DNA of 64,000 bases from Adineta vaga (lineage: Eukaryota > Rotifera): contig CP075497.1 in NCBI GenBank assembly GCA_021613535.1, positions 13,144,001-13,208,000 on the forward strand, read 5' to 3'. Shown here in pieces: positions 52,887 to 62,837 of the stretch. Position 1 is the stretch's first letter; every line of letters begins with the position of its first letter. A program made the position numbers and the translations under genes. The notes beneath the pieces are model-generated. The model ran no database searches and had not been told where the DNA came from. It was given only the letters and a program-made list of their open reading frames with translations.

Positions 52887-55478
52887 ATGTGGTCAACATT
52901 CGTTTGGTTCTTTCTCTACACAATAATAGTCAATGGTCAATTTTTAGGAAAAAACAAATCTCTGGCTGATGCTCATCAGATATTACCGACAAGCATCCCA
53001 GATATCGAATATGAACAGGTCATAGCTAAACGTTATTTATTTGCACCATTTGCCAATGAATCTACTGCTTGGCCAGTACTCACTACTATTCAAAATGTAT
53101 ATCAAGTTGTTTCATTGCCACATTATTTTGATCAAGCTGCTCAAAGTTTTTGGTTATTGACTCGAAGTACTAATTCAACAGTTGAAACATTACAAATGTC
53201 TTGGATGTCTTTGTCGGACAATAATACTTCTATAGTTTTACCCAAGATTGACATTAAAAGCATTTTAGTTGTTTCGCATAATAAAACTACTGCTATGGTT
53301 TACACAGCTGCTCTCATCTCCGTAGAACGTATACAATTTATTTTATGCAATCAATCGGATGCAACTTCGTGTAGAATTATAAAAAGCATCGTATTTCCTT
53401 CTGTCTTAGCAAATATTTCCAACCTTGCAACTGGTTTATTTATAGATGATCTGGGAACAGCAGGATGGTTATACATTGCTACTAATACAGGATTGCATGG
53501 ACTAGATCTTTCAACATTTATTATTCATCCTTACATTAATGAAATTAATGAATCTGTTTCTTCTTTAGCATGGAGTTCACAACATAAGACAGTTTTTATT
53601 GGCACACAAACTAAACTCTGGATTTATTCATATGACGCTGATGATGATGATGAAAATTGGCGTTTGGAACTGATTACTGGACTCATTGATGCACCTATTA
53701 CTTCATTAGTATATAATAATGGTCAAGATAAGTTATGGATAGGACAAGAAACTGGCATTACTCTTCTTTCGCCAGTTATCATGTCGACAGGACGTGCACA
53801 TTGGTTTTTTTCAAGATTGGCAGGACAAATTTCCAATCCTGGATCAGATATTGGTCATTTACCATTTGCTAATATTACTACTTTGGGTGTGAGCCATTCA
53901 ACATTACCTGATAGTCGAGTTTGGTTAGGTACTATTCGTGGAATGATACGCTTTGATCCTAACGATACTGATGTAAATGCTTGGCGTGTATTTAATAGTG
54001 CCCGATATATGCCTAATCGCGATTCATTGGTCAATGTAGTTTCATTGGCTGTATTGAGTCGTGAAAGTAACGCACCCACTACTCTAGGCAGTACTGCAGT
54101 AGCAGTCACCAGTAAAGGCTTAGCTATACTTTACTTTCAGATGTGGACGTTGGCACAGAAAGCAAAACATTTTCAAGACTTCTTTAACCAAACAGGTAGA
54201 CATGAAAAATATAATTTGGTATCGAGTTGTAGTATGTCATCATGGGGAGATAGTCGTACTTGTGTCAAAGGACCAAATGATAATGATGGTCTTTGGACAT
54301 CAATGTATTTAAGTAGTCAAATCTTTCGCTATAAAGCAACTCAAGATCCAACAGTTAGAACATCTGCTTGGACTCATTTTGAAGCATTGGAACTTCTTCA
54401 TAAAGTCACTGGTATTTCTGGTTATCCTGCTCGTTCAATTGCTAAACGCACTGATGTTCCTCCTGCTCCGCATAAATGGTATTTGTCTCCTGTTTATCCA
54501 ACTCTTCAATACGAGGGTGATACTTCATCTGATGAGGCTGTTGGACATGAATTTGTTTATCCATTAGTACATGATTTGTTGGCTAGTAATGAGGATGAAC
54601 GTCAAAGAGCTTACATGTTGCTATTCAATCTCACTAATCATATTTTAACTCATGACTGGTATTTGGAAGGTGTGAATGGTACTCAGAGGGGTGTTTGGAA
54701 TCCATTAGATATAAACAGTGATGCTGACTATGCAGATGAGCGAGGCCTTGGCAGTCTCGAAATATTGGCTTTTTTACTTCAAACTTATGCTTACAGTGGT
54801 GATGAACGTTTTCTTAATGGTTCTCAATTTCTTATTGAAACTTATCATTATGATGTTAATATTATTAATCAAAGAATAATTGCAGTTTGTCAAGTTAAAT
54901 TTTGGAATGATCAGTTGGCTTATTTGTCCTATTTTAATTTAGTTTCTGCAATCAATACATTAACTACTACGCCTACTTTATCTACAACACAAAAGGAACG
55001 TGTACAATTAGTTACCGATAAACTATTGGAATATATGATGATTGGATTAGATCTAGCACATAAATACAAACAAATGGACAAATCACCATTTTATAACTTC
55101 ATCTATTGTTATGCTACTGGTCAAGTTAATCAAACTCGACATTTATTCAAAAGAATTCGTAGATCTTCTCCTGAATTTGATTGCAATTCATTGTCAAAGG
55201 ATGGAATATGGTATATGCAACGTTGGCCATTGGAACTTGTCAACTGGCCACAATTCAATAGTGATCGATTGGATATCCAACTTAACGTACCTGCTGAATG
55301 TGATGCGGAGAGAGCACTTCGCTCGTTAAAAATGTTACCTCCTGATGAACGAACCATTGATATATGGAACTATAACGTCTACGACTTGGATGGCGGTGAT
55401 GGATTTTTGGAAACAGATCCAACTGCTTTCTTAATAAGTTATTGGGGAATGCGTTATTTTAATTTATTAGGAGAATGA
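52887..55478 (+). CDS. Secreted beta-propeller / alpha-barrel protein, copy B, 863 aa
   Basis: Inverted near-duplicate of 24402-26987: same signal peptide, propeller blades and alpha-helical C-terminal half, also intronless. By eye about 40 of 862 residues differ. The differences are clustered: the first ~420 residues carry only a handful, while blocks near residues 455-510 and 640-715 and the last 60 are denser. In between is an almost unchanged stretch (around WYLSPVYPTLQYEGDTSSDE). One extra Asp (DADDDDENW) and a WNYNVYD versus KYDVYD difference give the length change. Both copies are intact and probably expressed. The upstream 250 bp are conserved too, so the promoters are shared. Confidence 0.85.
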   Translation: MWSTFVWFFLYTIIVNGQFLGKNKSLADAHQILPTSIPDIEYEQVIAKRYLFAPFANESTAWPVLTTIQNVYQVVSLPHYFDQAAQSFWLLTRSTNSTVETLQMSWMSLSDNNTSIVLPKIDIKSILVVSHNKTTAMVYTAALISVERIQFILCNQSDATSCRIIKSIVFPSVLANISNLATGLFIDDLGTAGWLYIATNTGLHGLDLSTFIIHPYINEINESVSSLAWSSQHKTVFIGTQTKLWIYSYDADDDDENWRLELITGLIDAPITSLVYNNGQDKLWIGQETGITLLSPVIMSTGRAHWFFSRLAGQISNPGSDIGHLPFANITTLGVSHSTLPDSRVWLGTIRGMIRFDPNDTDVNAWRVFNSARYMPNRDSLVNVVSLAVLSRESNAPTTLGSTAVAVTSKGLAILYFQMWTLAQKAKHFQDFFNQTGRHEKYNLVSSCSMSSWGDSRTCVKGPNDNDGLWTSMYLSSQIFRYKATQDPTVRTSAWTHFEALELLHKVTGISGYPARSIAKRTDVPPAPHKWYLSPVYPTLQYEGDTSSDEAVGHEFVYPLVHDLLASNEDERQRAYMLLFNLTNHILTHDWYLEGVNGTQRGVWNPLDINSDADYADERGLGSLEILAFLLQTYAYSGDERFLNGSQFLIETYHYDVNIINQRIIAVCQVKFWNDQLAYLSYFNLVSAINTLTTTPTLSTTQKERVQLVTDKLLEYMMIGLDLAHKYKQMDKSPFYNFIYCYATGQVNQTRHLFKRIRRSSPEFDCNSLSKDGIWYMQRWPLELVNWPQFNSDRLDIQLNVPAECDAERALRSLKMLPPDERTIDIWNYNVYDLDGGDGFLETDPTAFLISYWGMRYFNLLGE

Positions 55479-57249
55479 TAATTTTCTAGTATGTATCATT
55501 GCTGACACTATCGATTGTGACTAATTTACATTCATCTTTTGTTTGAAATTATTTCTTTAAAATTGATTGCTAACAATTGATCGATATAAAGTACATAATC
55601 TAGTTTTCTCGATTGAAAGGAGGATCATAGGAAAACAAATAGTTTGTACGTATGTGTCAGGCTCAACGGAGAAAGGTAAAGATTTTTGAAGAGTCACCGA
55701 ATAATGTATACTATACGTGTAGGTATCCAGAATTTTGTTGTTCTTTTTCGATTTCTTTCCCAGATCGTATTGATAAAAGAGCAGAGCCAAGTGACATAAT
55801 TCTCTTTAGATAATAAATTGTAAAGGAAATCAATTTCTCAAAATAAAAGAGAAAATTAAGACAAATATAGAAACTAAAACCTATTATTTATTTTCATTTT
55901 TCAGACTTATTTTATTTCATTACAAGAAGAATTAATTACCATATATATCCTTATAAAAAAAAAACAATTTGAACGATTAAATCAAATTTGTTGTACTTCT
56001 AACCATTTCATTGTTAACAATGCTTTTGATTTTAGTAAATAAATATCTCTTCTAAATTGGTTGAGAATTTCCTTGAATATAAATAATTCAATTTAGACAT
56101 TCTTAATAAAATATAATTAATTGTATGAGTTGTATTTTAAATACCTAATATTAAATATTGATATCATTCCAATCATCTATTAATTTCATTAATTGACTTT
56201 TTCTTAAAGTTATAATGAATATATTTAATACAGTCAATTATAGTTAAACAAGAACTAAAAACAAGTTTTTTTAAATTTCAATAAATCAAATGGTAAAAGA
56301 TCTTTTCCACAGAGTGAATTCATTGAGAAAAATTTTCTTGTTAAAATATAATTTTCAATATGAGATGATCAATCCAGAATGGTTTTTAATCGTCATTTGA
56401 TATTCGTAATGATTTTCATTGATTTGTATGATGAATATGAAGTAATAAGGATGCATTGTTTTCTCATTCAGATTCGAATTGAAATTGATTTTTACGTATA
56501 GACCTAAATCTAATCCGATTAACTACATTCAGGAACCATTGAATAGTATTTGGCATCTAAATATATATTTTTATTTCGTATGAGGTCGTAGGTATTGACA
56601 TTCTATTCATCACTCACTCATTTACGTACTATATAGAGACAATTAAGAGAATGAAGATATTTAAGATAAAATTAGACCTTTCTTTTCAGTATATCAACGA
56701 CATAAATCTTTGTTGATTAGACAAGAACATCTTTTAAGATTAAGAGTGTACACTAATTATGAGAAATAATTTTCATTCTATGAAACAAAATATAAATATT
56801 AGTCAAAATGATTGGTCATACTGATAGAATGCATTATTCTCGAAGTACCTACATACAGCTTCTATGCTATGAGAAATGGAAATCTGCTAGTGATGAGTAG
56901 TGGAGAATATAGATATACGGGCTTTCACATCGTTTTGAAATATCCCACCCGTCATATCGAAATCGAAAAAATTCATCTATAAATTCTAGACTCCTTGAGG
57001 ATGGGAATGACAAAAGATATTCTAAAAGTTCTAATTCAGAGAACGAAGAAAAAAATTTACATTCTATCGTCTACATATATTTAATCCAGAATACATAGAA
57101 TTATTCGATAGAAAACCCTTTTTTTTGTGATTATACAACATTATTTATCAAATATTACATCGCTCGTCTTTTATACGATACTACTTAACTATCATTGAGA
57201 ATTATATGATCGAAATAAATAACAAATTTTCAATATTTTTTATTTTTAG
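55479..57249. other. Gene-free stretch (1.7 kb)
   Basis: The first ~100 bp still match the 3' flank of propeller copy A. The rest is AT-rich without ORF, domain, RNA gene or fold-back. The missing 5' exons of the aquaglyceroporin would be expected here, but I cannot find them. Confidence 0.5.
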
Positions 57250-58094
57250 CATCAATGCTTAGTGGACCAATCACTGGTATAGGATAATATTAATACAATA
57301 TGAAAATAGAAAAGAAATATTGATTTTAATATTATAGGTGCACATCTTAATCCAGCATTGAGTATATCATTATTGACTATTGGTCAAATCAAATTATTAC
57401 AATGTCTATTTTATATAATTGGTCAAATTATGGGTGGATTTCTTGGAGCTCTTTTAGTTTATCTTATTTATTTAAAACAATTTGATGCATATGATGGTGG
57501 TCAAAGAGAAATGGTTGGTTCTACTGGTACGGCTGATATTTTTTTACTATGCCTTCTGATGTTATACCTAATTGGAGTGTATTCCATCGATCAAATTATT
57601 GGTACTGCTATTCTTATGATATTTATTATGTCTGTTCGAAATGTAAAGGTAGAAAATAAATTGACATATATAAATATTTATTTTATTTAGAAATTTAAAC
57701 AAATGATGTCAAAAGTTATTCAACCATTTGCATTTGCATTAATTGTTACTGGTATTATTTGTGCATTTTCAATCAATGCTGGTGCTGCTATTAATCCGGT
57801 AGATTTATATTTTTTTTTTTGTAGAATTTTCATTAATTAAACTTCTTTTTTTCTATATGGAAGGCTCGTGATTTAGGTCCACGACTTTTTGGAGCAATTA
57901 TCTATGGTTGGAATAACGTCTTTACAGTACATGATTATTTCTTTTGGGTACCAATTGTAGGACCAATTTTAGGAGCTACTATTGGTGTATGGATATATCA
58001 AGGTTTTAATTTTATTGTAAAACAATATGGACATCTTTTCGATATAGATGTTTCAACCGTAGAAATCGAACAAATTCATTCATGTAAATTTTAA
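57250..58094 (+). CDS. Aquaglyceroporin, 5' end not found
   Basis: Exons 57250-57276, 57338-57642 (or 57648), 57691-57798 and 57864-58094 join in frame. They encode SGPITGAHLNPALS (first NPA), several TMs (LFYIIGQIMGGFLGALLVYLIYL, GTADIFLLCLLMLYLIGVY), AGAAINPARDLGPRLFGAI (second NPA followed by the Asp typical of glycerol-conducting channels), a last TM (WVPIVGPILGATIGVWIYQG) and a short tail. The family forms tetrameric pores for water and glycerol. The first visible exon has a proper acceptor, but no exon for TM1 and the start is recognisable in the 1.7 kb upstream. It is therefore 5'-truncated or has a distant, divergent first exon. Confidence 0.8.
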
Positions 58095-58100
58095 TATAAA

Positions 58101-58148
58101 TTGAGGGTGTGCGGGATCAAGGTATCTCTTCTTCATTCACACCCTTTT
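58101..58148. repeat. Fold-back element H23 between convergent genes
   Basis: TTGAGGGTGTGCGGG and TTCATTCACACCCTTTTC flank ATCAAGGTATCTCTTC. It fills much of the 106-bp gap between the stop codons of the aquaporin (+) and the B-box gene (-), so it would be in the 3' UTR of both. Confidence 0.82.
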
Positions 58149-58200
58149 CATATATCACTCTGATAGATACAATATGATAAAAAGAAGAAGAATACTGGTT

Positions 58201-59192
58201 TTAAATTTTTATACGAGTTTGAATATGAAATAAATTTAAATGAATCATCCAAGGAAAAGGACAATGTTCGAGATCAATTGCTATTTCATATGATTTCTTA
58301 GAACGAAAATTGTGCATACGAATACGTCGATGATCACACTCGAGAATTAATTCAATAATATCTCCTGTTGCATAATCACTTTCATATCCATTGACATTCT
58401 TCTTACAAGATCCATACATATATACTTCATTATGACCTGCCCAGCCATATGCAGACAATGACGTATAAGAATTGGATTGCATACGTGTTGATTTGGAAAT
58501 AATACCAAAAAACCACCATGGATTTACATCAAGTTGTTCAATTTTTAAACGAATTCGATATGTACCAATAGAATATTTTCTTTTTCCACGAATTTCTCCA
58601 GAACTAGGAACGATATTGAAGTTATGACATGCAAGATGACCGTTTTCTCCAATACACACATCTCCATATTTCTGATTAAATATATCTTGTAGATTAACAT
58701 AAATATTGTTTACAAGAGGCAGATCTTGTTTGTTTTGATCGATTTTAATATTTGTTTGAAAAATATTTTCCTCCAATTCGCTCAGTGCTTTTTCCATTTG
58801 TTTAAATCACGTTCATCAAATCCATCATTATGTTGATCATTACGAATCTGTTCGTTGATTTTTTCAATCTTTATCTCTTGTTGTATATCATCCGATGCGA
58901 TCATTTCTTCAACTTGTTGACGTGTTTCTTCAGCCGTTTTCTGTATCTTTTCAATTGATATCATTTCCCATTTATTAATTTCATGTAACAGAGAAAATTT
59001 AAGCGTACTATGTTTTTCCTTCGATGTTTGTTGAAATGTATTTAGTTCGATGATAATAATTTGAAGTTGTGAATCAAGATCATTTCGATGGATATTCAAA
59101 TCATGACGACAATATACATGATCACATCCTTTACATTTAAAAATACCTGCTTTTGTTCTACAAATAGCACAAAGATCTTCTTTTGCTGACAT
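58201..59192 (-). CDS. B-box-like zinc finger / coiled-coil / SPRY-like protein with one frameshift
   Basis: The first part (59192-58782) has a B-box-like zinc finger (LCAICRTKAGIFKCKGCDHV, YCRHDLNIH), then coiled coil (IEKIQKTAEETRQQVEEMI). The second (58797-58201) continues the coiled coil (KALSELEENIFQTNIKI) and ends in a SPRY-like domain (GKRKYSIGTYRIRLKIE, NPWWFFGIISKSTRM, GDIIELILECDHRRIRM). The frames overlap at TGGAAAAAGCACTG: one more A in the A5 run would give a continuous TGG AAA AAA GCA CTG. It is either a one-base sequencing or assembly error or a young pseudogene. Intact, it would be a TRIM-like cytosolic protein without a RING. Confidence 0.75.
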
Positions 59193-59363
59193 TGCCTGTG
59201 TAATTGTTTTTCATAAAGAAAAGAAAAAAAAATGTGTGAATTCTTTTTTATCAACATTTTCTTTCGTTTGTTAACAATTACAAAATGTTCTAGTTAAACA
59301 GAACGAAAAAATTCAGATAAAATATACTTATGTAAATATTAAAAAGAAACTAATGTTTAAATA

Positions 59364-59414
59364 GGATGTATGGGTATCGATTTTTTTATTTCAACCTACA
59401 TCCAACCTCAAGAT
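59364..59414. repeat. Decayed fold-back H24
   Basis: GGATGTATGGGTATCG and CAACCTACATCCAACCTCAA flank a T-rich loop; it ends in CAAGATATGA like the family border. It lies about 70 bp downstream of the 871-aa gene. Confidence 0.6.
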
Positions 59415-59481
59415 ATGACGTCATGATAAGTTTATTTCTCATAGGTTATCGTTCAATCTTGACCTATTTATTTAATATTAG

Positions 59482-62212
59482 TCACTGTTGACCAACGACG
59501 ACGACGGCGAGATCGTTCGATGGTTGTATTTGTTTTTTTCTGGCAAGAGTTTGATAAAAACGATCATAGATTAAATGATATATTGGAATAAGTAATAATT
59601 TAACCAGAAGAAAAATTAAACCGAAAACTTCTAAAACAACAATGGTAAAAAGAAGACAACGAAAGATTACTTCTGTTTGTCGAGCAATAGGTTGTTGTAA
59701 ATTACTAATATAAAATATATTTTGTGTAATTATAATATTAATTGTAGTTTGTGTTCGATAAAAGAATGTATATCGATTTTCATTGGTAAATAATTGATCC
59801 GAATTAGCAGTTAATGAATAAGACCAAATAGCACTAAATTTAGGTGATCCATTATTATCTAATGGATCAGTTCGATTGATAATTTTTGTTAATTCAATTG
59901 GAAATACAATTGATTCAGCAAGAACTTGATCAAGTGATGATGAAATAAATGTTGAAGCAAAGTTCAATTTCATAACTATAAATCTTTCATTGAAAAAGAA
60001 AAATACAAATTATAGTTCTTTGACAATGTCAATAATAAAACTTACTTTCCATCTTCAATTTCTGCTTCAGGTGCACTAAGACCGAGTCGAATAGCTCCAA
60101 TAGTTTTTAATCCTAACAAAACAAGTTGAACACTCAATTCATGAATTGGTAGTACAATTTCTAAACTTAAAATTGTATTATTATAATTCATTGTACATGT
60201 AGTAATTGAGATTGAAATAATTTTATATCCATCATTACGTTGTAGATAAAATTGATCATTACAAGTATATGCTGTTTGAATTAAATCAATATTTAATGTA
60301 AATAATTGTGAATCAAGTAAATCAAATATTAATTGACTTTCTTTTGTTGTACGACGAGGATCCCATCGTTTTTGAGTTGTTGTAGTAAATTTTGCATTAC
60401 GTAAAGTAACATCACATGCAAATGAATTATTACCTTTAAGTTGTTCAATTGGATATTGATGAAGATATGCATTCGAAAAAACATATGCTGATATAATAAA
60501 AACGATAACTGCTGTTGTAATTAAACCACCAATCCATACCTAACAAAAATTGATGGTATATATATATATATATATTTTAATAATAAAAATACCTCTCCTT
60601 CACCAATTAAATCTATTTTTCGGAATATTTGTTTAGCACGATCGCGAATAGAATGTTGATGAGGATAAAATTTTTCTGAAAGTTCCATTCCAATAACTAC
60701 AATACAAACAATAATCATGACAAGTAGAACCCATGTTATAGGTGATACAAGTAAACAATGAATAGATTTTGTATTGAAACTAAAGATATTTTGCATAAGT
60801 ATATCATCAAAGACAATATTTTCAGGTGATTCAGGATATTCTTGATCTTGTTCAATTGATTCAAATGATGAATAACTAACTTCACCAACAGCTCCATATG
60901 GACAATAAAATTCTTTTGAACAATTATTTATTGATGATGAATAAGGATAACATAATTCAATTCCATAATAATCTCGACTTGTACCACGATTACAAGGAAG
61001 ATAACTTGTAACATATATACTTGTATTTGTATTTGCATAAGTATTCGGTGGAACACTAAGAATAGCAATACCATTACCAAAACGATCTAGAAGACCTAAA
61101 TGACCACTGGGAGAACATATGATACGAATAAAGGATGGATTCATTGATTGATGTAGAGTTTGTTGAGCATTTGGATACACAAGAATTGGTTGTGTTGAAT
61201 CATTGAAACCATCAGATTGAATATCATAAACATGTACTGATGATGAAATCCATTCATAACTTGAATATGAATAAACATTAGCTAAAATAACTGCTTTCTG
61301 ACATGTTTTATCTAACCATGCAACACTTTTCCCATAGCCCATTAAATTCATTCCTGTTTGACGTATACCAATTGGAGTTTGAGTATTATTTAATGAATAT
61401 AAAAAGACCGTGTTCAATGATTGAACACCAATGAGAACTTGTTGTGTTTGCCAACAGATACTTACGGACATAACAGATTGTGATGTATAAATTCGACTAT
61501 TAGTTATTAAACGAATAGAACGTGGATCATTCCATGAATATTGTACGACAGTATTAAGTGGATATGTACTTGTACTATATGGACATGATAAGGATGTATT
61601 TAATTGAACGATAAAACCACATTCAACTGCAATTGTTGCTGATGATTGACAATATCCAGCGATAACAGCATATTTTTCATTGAAATTAATATCCATAGCT
61701 CGAGGAGAAATATTTAGACTATTTGGCCAACTGATCAAATCAATAGTTGGAAATAATTGATAAAAAAATATAAAATCATCAGCAAAACCATATACACCTG
61801 TATCTTCTCCATTAATTGCAATGATAAAATTATCTTGTGTTGAATAATTTGAAATAATTTGTTCATCTTTCAAATGAAAAATACATGTACCATTACTAAT
61901 AAAGAAGCCTACAAGATTATTTCCCTGAAAATCAATACAATTGTAAATAAACGAGATATTATTCGAAGTTGGCACAATAACACTATAGACAAAATCACAT
62001 GATGTTGAATTATAAAGAACACGACATGAAGAACCGTTAGCATGTGGAAAGTATTCGACATACCAAACTAAAAATAAATTGTCAACACTAACCAAGAATC
62101 GATCATTTAACGCAATTTTTATTCCATAAAGATCATAATCTGTAGATACTTTCGTGTACATCAATACCGAAGGAATCCATAAAAACATAAGAATAATTTT
62201 CTCAAACGACAT
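59482..62212 (-). CDS. Membrane-anchored ectodomain protein, 871 aa, unrecognised family
   Basis: Three exons: 62212-60593, 60539-60046 and 59983-59482; the total frame is open (2616 nt). A signal peptide (MSFEKIILMFLWIPSVLMYT) is followed by a ~430-residue ectodomain with beta-propeller-like character (FSLD/VSVDNLFLVWYVEY, VAWLDKTCQKAVILANVYS, SPSGHLGLLDRFGNGIAIL). A Cys-rich patch follows (CYPYSSSINNCSKEFYCPYG), then TM (VLLVMIIVCIVVIGMEL), a short basic cytosolic loop (RDRAKQIFRKIDLIGEGE), TM (LITTAVIVFIISAYVF), a second ectodomain with sequons, and a last TM (LLFTIVVLEVFGLIFLLVKL) before a basic tail. The acceptor of exon 3 was set at 59984 because the nearby TAG at 59976 breaks the frame. 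Function unknown; probably a lineage-specific surface protein. Confidence 0.82.
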
Positions 62213-62405
62213 TGTACAATTTTAATATTTTTAAAATGATCGATATTCTTCCGTTTTCATCGAGTATAATATAATATTAACTATAACGGAAATATTCTGT
62301 ATGTCATTTTTTTTGTTCATTTTGATGCATTCAGGAAATATACTTTTGATTAGAAAAAACACTTTCATTAATTGATTGTAATATAAATTATAGTGTTGTA
62401 CATTT

Positions 62406-62457
62406 TGGGGGTGTGAATGCGGGTGAAGAAGTGATACATTGACCCACACGCTCAAGA
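62406..62457. repeat. Fold-back element H25 (first of a tandem pair)
   Basis: GGGGGTGTGAATGCGGGTG and TTGACCCACACGCTCAAGA flank AAGAAGTGATACA. The right border is CTCAAGATA. It is followed after 7 bp by H26. Confidence 0.78.
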
Positions 62458-62464
62458 TACTATC

Positions 62465-62525
62465 TATGAATGGGTGTGGGTATAGATGTAAGTATCGGCT
62501 CTACACCCACACCCACACCCACCAT
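62465..62525. repeat. Fold-back element H26 (second of a tandem pair)
   Basis: TATGAATGGGTGTGGGTATAG and CTACACCCACACCCACACCC flank ATGTAAGTATCGGCT. Its C-rich arm has three perfect CCCACA units. It lies on the promoter side of the minus-strand 871-aa gene and upstream of the plus-strand kinase gene. Confidence 0.85.
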
Positions 62526-62837
62526 CAATTTTCTGTTATCAAATGGTTTTGTCATCATTTTTATTTTCATTTCTGTTATTATAATAAAAATAAACAGATG
62601 AAGCTTTTCTTTCATATTTTCTTGTTTTATAAGTACACGAGACAATACTAAGACAATTTTCGTATGCTTCAAGATAAGAACAAAACAAAGGAAAGAAAAT
62701 TTATATAAAAGCATGGTTGCAAAAGTTTCAACGTCAATATAAGACTGTATGTTTGTGCAATGCTTGCAGATTAGAAAAGAATAATTTTATTCTGAATTGT
62801 TTACAATCGTTCGGTTCGAATGAATTCATCGAGTGAC

